The translations under genes were made by a program, and so were the position numbers. The notes beneath the pieces are model-generated. The model had not been told where the DNA came from. It did not search any database and saw only the letters and a program-made list of their open reading frames with translations. A stretch of 64,000 bases of DNA from Dehalococcoidia bacterium (GTDB taxonomy: Bacteria > Chloroflexota > Dehalococcoidia > GIF9 > UBA5629). Shown here piece after piece: positions 19,042 to 27,290 of the stretch. Positions within the stretch are counted from its first letter, which is position 1, and the number at the start of each line of letters is the position of its first letter. The stretch is taken from positions 1,116,001 through 1,180,000 of the forward strand of contig JBAZEK010000001.1 in NCBI GenBank assembly GCA_041653995.1, in the 5' to 3' direction.

Positions 19042-20096
19042 CTTTCCAGCATTTCTACGAAGGCTTCCACCCTTGTCTTGATCCTGTCCCTGTCTTTGAA
19101 AACATAGTCGTTCTCCACAAAAAGGACGGGTATACCGTCCTCGTTCAGCCTTTTAAGAAGGTAAGGTACATCGTATAGCTGCTGGTCGCAGAATTTGAGC
19201 GCTGTCAGTATCACTCCGTTTACGGCATAACGCTTGACGTTGTCGCTGATGCGGGCATAGGTCTCGACGGGCGCTGCCGTCCTTGAACAGCGAGGCAGGC
19301 CGAGGTAAGCCTGCGCCAGCGACAGGAAGGGATCGCCGCCCTTTTCATCAACGACACGCTCGAAAAACCTTAATCCGGTGCAGATGTCGGCAACCGGCAC
19401 ATCGGCCCCGCTGCCCTCTATCATCTGGAAAACATCGGGCCTGGACATCACATTTCCACAGACCATGACACGAATTTTACTTCGGTCCTCTGCCGATACG
19501 CCCGCTGCGGCAGACTTTTTCTCCACTGCCGGGATGCCCTCAGTTGCCCCATCGCCATCACCATGCAGCATCTCAAGGCCCAGTCTGAAAAGCTCGCTTC
19601 CGGCAACCGGCAACGGCGATGCCTTTTGACGGCTGTAGAGCTCGCGCATTCGACCCCTGGCTTTATTAGCCTCCTTTATCGCCTGCTTGAGGGCAGGTCG
19701 CGTGACCTCGCAGCCGGATGCCTTTCCGATATGGGCGGCGAAATCTCGCAATTGCGAAGCATAATACGTGACGGCCAGATCGTCGGCATTCTTGGGGACC
19801 TCCAGCATGTAAGTGAATTTTGACGGTACGTAAGCCCTCCATACGTCGTAAAGGCGGCGCACACCGTCGCAGGAGCGGGCAAAGACCAGCCCGTCGAACG
19901 CATTTCCCGCATCCTCCACAGCATCCGTGAACAGGCTTTTAATGTAGGGGCACATATTGGGGTACATCCGGGCATCGGCGGCGGCCGTCATCTCCGCCCT
20001 GCCTTTCACCCATACAGGCTTGAAGCCCGCCGCCGCCATGATCTCTGTGGGCACCAGAGAGCAAAAATAACCCATACTGCCTTTCGATTCCGTCAT
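19038..20096 (-). CDS. 2-hydroxyacyl-CoA dehydratase D-component family protein, subunit 2
   Basis: The 352-residue protein is a second, shorter member of the HgdB/BcrC-like family. Cys residues that could bind a cluster occur in YFCSLVPTEI at the N-terminus, NMCPYIKSL, ARSCDGVRR, and FCDQQLYDVPYLLKRL near the C-terminus. The IPVLFVENDY stretch is typical of the last part of these subunits. It overlaps subunit 1 by four bases and starts 61 bases after the small upstream gene. The operon promoter is probably at 20708-20736. Confidence 0.8.
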   Translation of the reverse strand: MTESKGSMGYFCSLVPTEIMAAAGFKPVWVKGRAEMTAAADARMYPNMCPYIKSLFTDAVEDAGNAFDGLVFARSCDGVRRLYDVWRAYVPSKFTYMLEVPKNADDLAVTYYASQLRDFAAHIGKASGCEVTRPALKQAIKEANKARGRMRELYSRQKASPLPVAGSELFRLGLEMLHGDGDGATEGIPAVEKKSAAAGVSAEDRSKIRVMVCGNVMSRPDVFQMIEGSGADVPVADICTGLRFFERVVDEKGGDPFLSLAQAYLGLPRCSRTAAPVETYARISDNVKRYAVNGVILTALKFCDQQLYDVPYLLKRLNEDGIPVLFVENDYVFKDRDRIKTRVEAFVEMLES

Positions 20097-20157
20097 ATTT
20101 TTTCCTCTCGCACGTACTTCATTTAAAGCCAGCCCTCCAGATCATCGCCTTACTTGC

Positions 20158-20667
20158 CTATCGATCGAAATAAAACGTGTAGTCGCGATAGCACCTGCCC
20201 TGCGTGTGCATCATGCAGCGCGTGACCCTGGGTTCGACCTTCCATTTCAATCCCAGCGTATCCAACCAGGCCTCTATACGGTCCATAATGCCGCACTCAT
20301 ACTGGTCGATCACGCCCAGGGACTTGATCCCGTTATAGGCGAAACAGGATTCCCACTCACCGTGTATAACATTGGGCGCGGGGGACCAGAATTTATACTT
20401 CATGAAATCACCCGACACGATGTACATGGCGGACTCGAAGAGTTCATACAGCTGATCGAAGTTCCTGACCTCCGTCACGCCCAGCGCTTTTGCCATACGC
20501 TTAATTTCGATCGCTGCCATAGCCTTCACCGCAGCCCTGTTGATCTTGTTGGTCGGCTCGATCCCCACCTCCTGATAACTATTGTAAAACCACATAGCGT
20601 CATGCGTCATCCACCCTTTATTCAACAGCTCCTTGAGCAGCTTCGGCTCCATCTCTGCTACCTTCAT
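20158..20667 (-). CDS. DUF6125-like small protein, first gene of the dehydratase-like operon
   Basis: The 169-residue protein is of unknown function. It resembles DUF6125-type proteins often found beside CoA-dehydratase genes in anaerobes; this assignment comes from memory of the family pattern. Conserved-looking features are WMTHDAMWFYNS near the N-terminus, several aromatic residues, and four Cys in the C-terminal half, two of them in VTRCMMHTQGRCYRDY. I chose ATG 20667 because a GGGGGTG ribosome site lies about eight bases upstream; a GTG three codons earlier overlaps that site. It may assist the two dehydratase-like subunits. Confidence 0.6.
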   Translation of the reverse strand: MKVAEMEPKLLKELLNKGWMTHDAMWFYNSYQEVGIEPTNKINRAAVKAMAAIEIKRMAKALGVTEVRNFDQLYELFESAMYIVSGDFMKYKFWSPAPNVIHGEWESCFAYNGIKSLGVIDQYECGIMDRIEAWLDTLGLKWKVEPRVTRCMMHTQGRCYRDYTFYFDR

Positions 20668-20707
20668 TGTTTTCACCCCCTTTCATGATGACTATCTGTC
20701 AATTTTG

Positions 20708-20736
20708 AATATAACATTTCGTTATATTTCTGTCAA
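20708..20736 (-). promoter_or_regulatory. Promoter of the dehydratase-like operon with overlapping operator
   Basis: On the minus strand, TTGACA (20736-20731) and TATATT (20713-20708) are 17 bases apart, a near-consensus promoter for the operon starting at 20667. A perfect inverted repeat AATATAAC-N5-GTTATATT (20708-20728) covers the -10 box and much of the spacer. A second palindrome GACAA-A-TTGTC lies at 20737-20747, abutting the -35. The divergent XRE regulator gene makes these good candidate operators for repression. Confidence 0.65.
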
Positions 20737-20802
20737 GACAAATTGTCATATTTTAATTTCACTGCATTGGAGTCCATTCACAAACTGTGATAAAATTCCG
20801 GC

Positions 20803-21057
20803 GTGAGATTCCGTGAATTAGGAGAGAAAATAAAGCAGGCGAGGGAAGAAAGCGGGCTATCGCAACTGGAGCTTGCCGCCAGGCTGAAATGCACACAGTC
20901 AGCGCTCTCCAACTACGAATTGGGCAAGAGGAAACTTAATCTCAATCTTCTCATTGAGATCGCGCAAATACTTAACAAACCAATTGATTTTTTCACGGAA
21001 TCGATTGCAGAAAACAAGACCGATGAAAGCGCCGGTTTACGTTTACCAAGGCTTTAA
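20803..21057 (+). CDS. XRE-family helix-turn-helix regulator
   Basis: This is an 84-residue single-domain DNA-binding protein. Residues about 8-62 form the Cro/C1-type HTH (IKQAREESGLSQLELAARLKCTQ, then SNYELGKRKLNLNLLIEIAQIL). A short tail follows and no ligand-binding domain is seen. It starts with GTG. It is divergent from the dehydratase-like operon with two palindromes in between, so it probably controls that operon and itself. Confidence 0.85.
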   Translation: MRFRELGEKIKQAREESGLSQLELAARLKCTQSALSNYELGKRKLNLNLLIEIAQILNKPIDFFTESIAENKTDESAGLRLPRL

Positions 21058-21219
21058 CCGTGCTATAGGGCACCGGTAATACCCGGCAGCATAATGGTGG
21101 GCACTACCGATTACAGCTGTGAACCGCTGCTGAAGAAGTACTGACTCGACGCCAATGTCGTGACGATACCGGAAGGGGCCGGCGAGATACAGCGCTATAT
21201 CATTGCCGCAAAGCTGTAA
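21058..21219 (+). pseudogene. Possible gene remnant with in-frame TGA
   Basis: Directly after the XRE stop, in the same frame, codons run APVIPGSIMVGTTDYSCEPL..KKY, meet TGA at 21142-21144, and continue as LDANVVTIPEGAGEIQ to a TAA at 21217-21219. The stretch reads like natural protein and has no start of its own, so it looks like the decayed C-terminal end of a lost gene. I cannot name the family. TGA could be a mutated Trp codon; selenocysteine is unlikely without a visible SECIS element. The end overlaps the HEPN gene's 3' end by 20 bases. Confidence 0.35.
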
Positions 21220-21631
21220 GATCCCGCATTTGCTGGATCAGCCGCCGCGCGGCGGCCACCATCTCGGCCGCCTCCGCCGCTCCTATAGAGTATCTGCCGC
21301 TGAACATCTCCCTGTGCCTTCTTTTCTCGGCCGCCTCGAATATCCTGAGGATACGTACGTCGTCTTCGGGCAGCAGCATCCGGCAGAAAGCCAGCACCGT
21401 CGCGTGGTCACTGGCAGCCACGGTGCGGTAGCCCTGCGACCGCATAAAGGCGCAGCAGGCATCATAGACAGCATCGTAGGTCAGCGCAAAGCACCTGATG
21501 GGCTGTTTCTCGATGTCCTGCGCGGCACGCCCCAGGCCGTCGGCGGCCGAGGCCATCAGCGTTTTTATCACCAGGGCATCGGCGTCAGCTTCCCTGATCC
21601 GCCTGTTTTTAACCATCTTCTCAACCGTCAT
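21200..21631 (-). CDS. HEPN-domain-like protein
   Basis: The 143-residue all-helical protein has the layout FALTYDAVYDACCAFMRSQG, then R-x6-H (RTVAASDH), then a further helix pair, which resembles HEPN domains. The R-x4-6-H motif is the RNase active-site signature of HEPN toxins and effectors. No minimal nucleotidyltransferase (MNT) partner is adjacent. It is the last gene of the run behind the cysteine desulfurase, 41 bases downstream of it. The role is unknown; a toxin-like or scaffold function is possible. Confidence 0.5.
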   Translation of the reverse strand: MTVEKMVKNRRIREADADALVIKTLMASAADGLGRAAQDIEKQPIRCFALTYDAVYDACCAFMRSQGYRTVAASDHATVLAFCRMLLPEDDVRILRIFEAAEKRRHREMFSGRYSIGAAEAAEMVAAARRLIQQMRDLTALRQ

Positions 21632-21672
21632 CTTTCAACCTCCCCGCTCTTACTGTTTTTTGCCTGTTACAT

Positions 21673-22857
21673 TTACAGGTAATTAATCCAGCCGCACTTC
21701 TCCTTCACCAGCGGCGACATAGCTCGCAATTTCTCAATGATACGCGGCAGCGCCTCCATTACTTTATCTATATCCTCCACGGATGTCCATTTTCCCAGTG
21801 TAAATCTGACCGAACCGCGCGCCCTCTCGACCGGTATGCCCAGCGCCATCAGAACATGTGACGGTTCAGAGCTGGATGAGCTGCAGGCCGAGCCGGTGGA
21901 AGCGCAAATACCCTCGGCATCCAGGTACATCAGGATCGATTCACCTTCGATAAAGTCGAAACTGAAATTGGCGTTATTGGGCAGGCGGGATTTCCTGTGG
22001 CCGTTGAGGTAAACGTCGGCCACCCTTCCCATGACGGAATCGATCAGCCGGTCACGGTACTTCGTGAGCCTGCCCGCCTCTTCCCCCATTCCCGCGAGGG
22101 CGATCTCGGCTGCCTTGCCGAATCCGGCGATGCCGGGTACATTCTCTGTGCCGGCGCGCCTCTCGTTTTCTTGCTCTCCGCCGTGCAGCAGCGGTGCTAT
22201 ACGGGTGCCTTCACGCACATATAGCATACCCACGCCCTTGGGCCCATAGAGCTTATGTGCCGACGCCGACAACAGGTCGATACCCAGCTTATTAACGTCT
22301 ATTGGCAGGTGCCCCGCGGTCTGGACCGCGTCGACGTGAAAATACACGCCGGCCTGTCGCGTGATACTGGCGATCTCTTCGATCGGCTGGATGGCGCCCA
22401 CCTCGTTGTTGGCATGCATGACCGAAACCAGCAGAGTCTTTGCCGTTATGCTTTTCTTTATGCGGTCGGGGTCTACCATGCCGTATTGATCAACGGGCAC
22501 CACCGTGACGTCGAAGCCCAGGTTTTTCATGTAGTTACATGTGTTGAGCACGGCATGGTGCTCAATGGACGTGGTAACGATATGGTTACCCCTTTCCCTG
22601 TTGGCCAGGCAAACCCCTTTTATGGCATGGTTATCCGCCTCCGTCCCACCACCGGTAAAGACCACTTCCTCCGGCCTGCACGCGATTAGTTCAGCAACCT
22701 TCGAACGCGCCTGATCCATGCAATCCCTGGACTCCTGTCCCATCGAGTGTATGCTAGATGGATTGCCGAATCTCTGGCTGAAATAAGGCTGCATCGCTTC
22801 GGCAACCTCCGGTAGCATGGGCGTGGTGGCCGCATAGTCCATGTAAATGTGTTTCAT
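21673..22857 (-). CDS. Cysteine desulfurase (NifS/IscS family)
   Basis: The 394-residue PLP enzyme takes sulfur from Cys for Fe-S clusters and tRNA thiolation. The N-terminus YMDYAATTP, HVDAVQTAGH, SAHKLYGPKGVG (Schiff-base Lys) and STGSACSSSSSEPSHVL (catalytic Cys on its loop) are all present. The gene follows mnmA by 65 bases on the same strand, suggesting that it supplies persulfide for 2-thiouridine formation; it may also serve Fe-S assembly. A CGAGGA ribosome site precedes the ATG. Confidence 0.93.
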   Translation of the reverse strand: MKHIYMDYAATTPMLPEVAEAMQPYFSQRFGNPSSIHSMGQESRDCMDQARSKVAELIACRPEEVVFTGGGTEADNHAIKGVCLANRERGNHIVTTSIEHHAVLNTCNYMKNLGFDVTVVPVDQYGMVDPDRIKKSITAKTLLVSVMHANNEVGAIQPIEEIASITRQAGVYFHVDAVQTAGHLPIDVNKLGIDLLSASAHKLYGPKGVGMLYVREGTRIAPLLHGGEQENERRAGTENVPGIAGFGKAAEIALAGMGEEAGRLTKYRDRLIDSVMGRVADVYLNGHRKSRLPNNANFSFDFIEGESILMYLDAEGICASTGSACSSSSSEPSHVLMALGIPVERARGSVRFTLGKWTSVEDIDKVMEALPRIIEKLRAMSPLVKEKCGWINYL

Positions 22858-22922
22858 ATAATCCTCGATTCCGGATTTATCCCTCTATTTTAGCGCAAAT
22901 GCTAGTACGATTTTCCCGTCCT

Positions 22923-23993
22923 TCACTGGGCGATACCACCTCCCACAACCACATCACCATCATAAAAAACAATAGCCTGCCCGCGCGCAGCGCCTATCTG
23001 AGGTTTTTTATATCTAACGACGATTTCCCCATCATGACGGGGGAATATAACAGCTTCGTACCCCGCATGCGAACTCCTGATCCTTACCGTCACCTGCATG
23101 GCACCTGCAACAGATTCGCGGGCAATCCAGTTGACTTCAGACACGATCTGCTCCTCAATATTCAGTTCCTCCATACCACCTACAACTACCGTGTTTGTTT
23201 CAGCCCTGATATCGATTACATATAAGGGTTTTTTAGAAGCAATGCCCAGACCCCTGCGCTGTCCCGGCGTGTAAAAGACAATGCCTTTATGTCTGCCCAG
23301 AACGTTGTCCTGCCTGTCCACAATAGGGCCTGGAACGCCTTTCCCCTCAAATAGCGAGGAATAATCTCCCCCGGCGAAATCCTGGCTCTCATTATCGGCT
23401 GCGATTTCCAGCTTCATTTCCACGCACATTTTACGCACATCCTGCTTGAGAAATTCGCCCAGCGGAAACAGCGTACGGGCCAACTGTGGCTGGCTCAGAC
23501 CGTAAAGGAAATAAGACTGGTCTTTTTTTACGTCGCGTCCCTTTTTCAACAGGTTACGCCCGCCTGCGACCCTGCACACGCGCGCATAGTGTCCGCTGGC
23601 GAAGAAGTCCGCATCAATGCCAAGGGACAGCGCCTTCCGCCACAACAGATCAAACTTTATCAACCGGTTGCAGCGCACACAGGGATTAGGAGTATTACCC
23701 AGTTGATATTCCCTGCATAAATAATTCAGTACGTGTTCCCGAAACTCATCGGCCAGATCGATCACATGAAAAGGCACTGCCAGCTTGGAGGCGGTCCGGC
23801 CCGCTCTTTCGATGCTTTCCTGCTGTCCCGGACTGAAGCAACTGCCACGGCATACCGGGCTGCTTTCATCCCAGGTTTTCATGGTTACACCGGTGACATG
23901 ATACCCCTGATTCACCAGCAGGGCGGCGGCCACCGAGGAATCGATTCCTCCGCTCATCCCCACCATTACTTTCTGTTTGCCTTTGCTGACCAT
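22923..23993 (-). CDS. mnmA: tRNA-specific 2-thiouridylase
   Basis: MnmA adenylates U34 of Lys, Glu and Gln tRNAs and replaces the oxygen with sulfur. The 356-residue protein has the PP-loop GGIDSSVAAALL, NPCVRCNRLIKFD with the first catalytic Cys, and a central domain followed by a C-terminal beta-barrel. Odd point: where the usual second catalytic Cys sits in a SxGICFI-type motif, this protein reads NESQDFAGGDY, with no Cys. An extra CRGSCF pair occurs near residue 48. It precedes the cysteine desulfurase on the same strand. Confidence 0.88.
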   Translation of the reverse strand: MVSKGKQKVMVGMSGGIDSSVAAALLVNQGYHVTGVTMKTWDESSPVCRGSCFSPGQQESIERAGRTASKLAVPFHVIDLADEFREHVLNYLCREYQLGNTPNPCVRCNRLIKFDLLWRKALSLGIDADFFASGHYARVCRVAGGRNLLKKGRDVKKDQSYFLYGLSQPQLARTLFPLGEFLKQDVRKMCVEMKLEIAADNESQDFAGGDYSSLFEGKGVPGPIVDRQDNVLGRHKGIVFYTPGQRRGLGIASKKPLYVIDIRAETNTVVVGGMEELNIEEQIVSEVNWIARESVAGAMQVTVRIRSSHAGYEAVIFPRHDGEIVVRYKKPQIGAARGQAIVFYDGDVVVGGGIAQ

Positions 23994-24017
23994 TTACAGA
24001 GAAATTATATCACCGCC

Positions 24018-24506
24018 TTATTCCAGACCTGCCATCATGGCGCCCAGATTGATAGGCTCATAGGCATCGAACTGAATATCACGCACGTAGCGCATGCCTT
24101 CCCACATTATCTTATAGCCTTTCATCTTGCTGGTGAATCCGATCTTCTTCTGCCAGAAGTCTATCTCCTCTTTCGTTCCCACCCTGACCTCGCCGGCTTT
24201 CCCCATCAGCCTGACGCCCGGCGGCGAAGGGAACCTGCCGTCCATCAACGCTTTGCCCCAGAACAGCTTGTCGGCGTTGATCGCCATCACGCAAACACGC
24301 GGATTATGCTTGAGGTTCTCCGGCAGCCGCGAGGGGAACTCCTCGAAGTAGAAGCCGGTACTGTCATTCCTTAATGCGAGTCCCCCGATGGGTGTGACAT
24401 GCGGCGAACCATCGGCGTTTACTGTGGCTACGGCATAATGGAAACAGCTCTTGTATGCTTCCTCAAATATCTTCTTGATCTCGTCCCAGTGATTGCCGAT
24501 TTCCAT
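24018..24506 (-). CDS. Pyridoxamine 5'-phosphate oxidase-fold flavin/heme-binding protein
   Basis: The 162-residue split beta-barrel protein has the N-terminal pattern AVATVNADGSPHVTPIGGLAL and then FEEFPSRLPENLKHNPRVCVMA, typical of the PNPOx-like superfamily. Members bind FMN, F420 or heme and reduce small substrates or detoxify. The exact substrate cannot be inferred, and true PdxH activity is not supported. It lies 24 bases upstream of mnmA and 61 downstream of the ASKHA gene, so it may be co-transcribed with both. Confidence 0.75.
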   Translation of the reverse strand: MEIGNHWDEIKKIFEEAYKSCFHYAVATVNADGSPHVTPIGGLALRNDSTGFYFEEFPSRLPENLKHNPRVCVMAINADKLFWGKALMDGRFPSPPGVRLMGKAGEVRVGTKEEIDFWQKKIGFTSKMKGYKIMWEGMRYVRDIQFDAYEPINLGAMMAGLE

Positions 24507-24567
24507 ATAAGACCTCCCTGCAATTTGTGACCTTACCTGATATTGATCAAAACTGCCGTCAGAGCCG

Positions 24568-26172
24568 TCAGCCGAAGTTCAATGCTCTGACAAATAACTC
24601 CATGAAATCAGGCCTGTCAGCCAGCTCCAGATACTTCACCCTGCTCGCCATCGCTTCCGTTCTCTTGCGTGCTGCGCCGGACACCAGCACCACGCAGGCG
24701 CCCGCGCCGGCCGCATTGCCGACCTGGCTGAACCGTCTCAGCGGCAGGTCCGGCAGCATGCCTATCCTTATCGCACTTTTTATATCGATATAGTTCCCGA
24801 ACGTCCCGGCGACGATTACACGCCTGACATCCTCTGCAATCATGCCCGCCGATCCCAGTAAAACGTTGATCCCCGTGCGGATGGCGGCCTTGGCCAGCTG
24901 CAGCTCCCTTATATCTCCCTGTGTAATCACGATATCTTCCCCGTTAGCCGACCTGTCCCTGCCGGCGATCATAATCTCCGGCCGTCCCGCATTTATTCGA
25001 ACAAGAGAATGGTCGCTTTGCATCCTTCCCCCTGAATCGACAATGCCGGCGCCGGACATCCGGGCCACGGCATCGAGCATGCCTGAACCGCAGATCCCTG
25101 CCGGCCTGTGCCTTCCGATGGTCCTGTATCTGACCCTGCCGTCTTCTATCACTATCTTATCGATAGCCCCGGCCGAGGCCTTCATACCGTGCTTAATATG
25201 CCCCCCTTCGAAGGCCGGGCCGGAGGCACAGGATACGCTGGTAATATCTCCGGCGACCGCCAGAGATATCTCGGTATTGGTGCCGATATCGACGATAAGA
25301 GTGGCTGATTTGAGATTGCCGGCATCCGTTGCCGCCAGCACCGCAACATGGTCTCCGCCAACATACCCTCCGATATTGGGAAGCAGGTATACATCTGCTT
25401 CCGCCGCCGATTTAAGACCCAGCTTATTTGCGCTGATATTCACAGGGGCCTTCGTCCACGGCAGATAGGGTGCGCGGGCAAGCTGGCCCACCGGCAATCC
25501 GAGCAGCAGGTGATGCATCGCCGTGTTGCCGCAGACGGATGCCCTCACTATCGCCCCGGGCGCACTATCCGTCCTCACACACAGCTTCCTGATCAATTCA
25601 TCGATCGCTACTACCGCCTTTTCCTGCAGCTTTCCGCAGCCGCCGGTTGAGCTCATGGCGTACGTTATGCGACTGATGACGTCGTCTCCATAAATAGCCT
25701 GCGGGTTGGCCACAGCACAGCTGCTCAGAATACAGCCGCCGGCAAGGTCAATCAAATATCCCGCTATCTTGGTAGTGCCCAGATCGATAGCCACGCCACA
25801 GTTGCCGCCGCTGCTCCCGACCCTTCGGTCCGGAACAATCCTGGCCAGCAGTTCTTCTTTAAATGCTGGGGTTGAAGCCAGTCCCTTGCCGGGCGGCAGG
25901 AAGACGATCAGATCGCCGGCGGGCCTGGTCTGGCAGGCCAGACGCCAGCCCCACTCCAATTCATCGCGCGAGAGCTTCTTCAATTCGACCGGCGCCGGAG
26001 GGCTGACGGTTCCTTTCTCGATACGCACCCTGCAGGAACGGCACTTTCCCTGCCCGCCGCAGACGCTGGCTATTTCAATCTGATTCTCGCGGCAGCAGCT
26101 GAGAAGATCTCTGTAGTCGCTGCAGGATACTTTCCGACCGGATGGTTTGAATAAAATTTTATACTTTTTCAT
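24568..26172 (-). CDS. RACE-type corrinoid activation protein (2Fe-2S ferredoxin plus ASKHA ATPase)
   Basis: The 534-residue protein begins with a plant-type [2Fe-2S] ferredoxin domain (C38, C44, C47, C80). It continues with a linker and an ASKHA/DUF4445 domain that includes GVAIDLGTTKIAGYLIDL, GNTAMHHLLLG and LIVDIGTNTEISL. Proteins of this plan (RamA, RACo, related RACE proteins) use ATP to reduce Co(II) corrinoid cofactors of methyltransferases. No corrinoid protein or methyltransferase gene is in this window, so the partner lies elsewhere. It is not the HgdC-type activator expected for the dehydratase-like operon. Confidence 0.82.
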   Translation of the reverse strand: MKKYKILFKPSGRKVSCSDYRDLLSCCRENQIEIASVCGGQGKCRSCRVRIEKGTVSPPAPVELKKLSRDELEWGWRLACQTRPAGDLIVFLPPGKGLASTPAFKEELLARIVPDRRVGSSGGNCGVAIDLGTTKIAGYLIDLAGGCILSSCAVANPQAIYGDDVISRITYAMSSTGGCGKLQEKAVVAIDELIRKLCVRTDSAPGAIVRASVCGNTAMHHLLLGLPVGQLARAPYLPWTKAPVNISANKLGLKSAAEADVYLLPNIGGYVGGDHVAVLAATDAGNLKSATLIVDIGTNTEISLAVAGDITSVSCASGPAFEGGHIKHGMKASAGAIDKIVIEDGRVRYRTIGRHRPAGICGSGMLDAVARMSGAGIVDSGGRMQSDHSLVRINAGRPEIMIAGRDRSANGEDIVITQGDIRELQLAKAAIRTGINVLLGSAGMIAEDVRRVIVAGTFGNYIDIKSAIRIGMLPDLPLRRFSQVGNAAGAGACVVLVSGAARKRTEAMASRVKYLELADRPDFMELFVRALNFG

Positions 26173-26336
26173 TTACCTGTCCGCTCGTGATTATATCATG
26201 CACACCACTATTTATATTCAATTTCAACGATTCCAAACCGATCGAGTTATATTGACGGACTAATCAATGTTACTTGCTTTTAGGCGGCTATTAACCTAAA
26301 ATTTTCTCGTAATAAATTCAGCGCCGCATCACCAGG

Positions 26337-26361
26337 CCCTCCGGTCACACCGGCCGGAGGG
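26337..26361 (+). promoter_or_regulatory. Hairpin in the leader of the MoxR gene
   Basis: CCCTCCGG and CCGGAGGG (26337-26344, 26354-26361) form a perfect 8-bp stem, followed by only three T. It lies 35 bases before the MoxR ATG in the divergent intergenic region. It could be a weak terminator or attenuator, or a 5' stabilising stem. Confidence 0.35.
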
Positions 26362-26396
26362 TTTAACTGTGAACCAGGATGCCCCGGAGGAAAAAT

Positions 26397-27263
26397 ATGA
26401 AAGCTGACCAGTTCGAAAAGTTTAAAGGATCGGCGGATTATGTCATCTCGGATGCGCTTAAAAACGCCGTAAACGTATCCATCGTGCTCAAAAGGCCGCT
26501 TTTAGTCAGAGGCGAGCCGGGTACGGGCAAGACGCTCCTGTCCCACAGCATCTCCGTATCTCTGGGCAAACCTTTAATCCGCTGGCATATCAAATCCACC
26601 ACCAAGGCGGCCGAAGGCCTGTATGTTTACGATACCGTGCAGCGGCTCAACGACAGCCGTTTTGGAGGCAAGGATGTCTCTAACATTAAGCACTATATCA
26701 AGCTGGGAAAGTTGGGACAGGCTTTCACGGCGCCCGAGCAGGTGGTGCTGCTTATCGACGAGGTGGACAAGGCCGACCTGGAGTTCCCCAACGACCTGCT
26801 CAACGAACTGGATGAGATGAGCTTCTACATTCCGGAGACCGATGAAACCATCTCCGCCAAACACCGACCCGTGGTCATCATCACGAGCAACAACGAGAAG
26901 GAATTGCCCGACGCCTTCCTGCGCCGCTGCATCTTCCATTATATCGAGTTCCCGGAACCGCCTCTGATGGAGGAGATAGTCAAGGTACACTTCCCCGACA
27001 TCAAAAGCGCCCTGCTCAAGGAGGCGCTGGATACCTTCTACACCCTGCGCAAGATCGACGACTTCCGCAAAAAGCCCTCCACCAGCGAATTAATCGACTG
27101 GATACAGGCGCTGATGGCCAGCGGGCTGGACGGCAAGATCAAGGACGGCGAGATTCCTTTCCTGGGCACGCTGATCAAGAAGGAAAACGATATCGATTTT
27201 TACGTGACGCACCACGTTAAGAAGAAGGCGCAGACCCGTGGCTACAATGTATACGGAAATTGA
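26397..27263 (+). CDS. MoxR-family AAA+ ATPase
   Basis: The 288-residue AAA+ protein has Walker A GEPGTGKTLLS, Walker B VLLIDEVDKAD and sensor 1 IITSNNEKELPDAFLRRC with an arginine finger. MoxR ATPases act as chaperones that insert cofactors or mature enzymes together with a VWA-domain partner, and such a gene follows 27 bases downstream. ATG 26397 is preceded by GGAGG; an upstream ATG at 26379 lacks one. The client enzyme is not apparent here. Confidence 0.9.
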   Translation: MKADQFEKFKGSADYVISDALKNAVNVSIVLKRPLLVRGEPGTGKTLLSHSISVSLGKPLIRWHIKSTTKAAEGLYVYDTVQRLNDSRFGGKDVSNIKHYIKLGKLGQAFTAPEQVVLLIDEVDKADLEFPNDLLNELDEMSFYIPETDETISAKHRPVVIITSNNEKELPDAFLRRCIFHYIEFPEPPLMEEIVKVHFPDIKSALLKEALDTFYTLRKIDDFRKKPSTSELIDWIQALMASGLDGKIKDGEIPFLGTLIKKENDIDFYVTHHVKKKAQTRGYNVYGN

Positions 27264-27290
27264 GTCCAACCGCCTTAAAATATAAAGGCT

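Noticed and set aside
21142..21144. TGA as a selenocysteine codon
   Set aside because: No start codon context, no recognisable SECIS hairpin close downstream and no Cys/Sec-type motif; a decayed gene is simpler.
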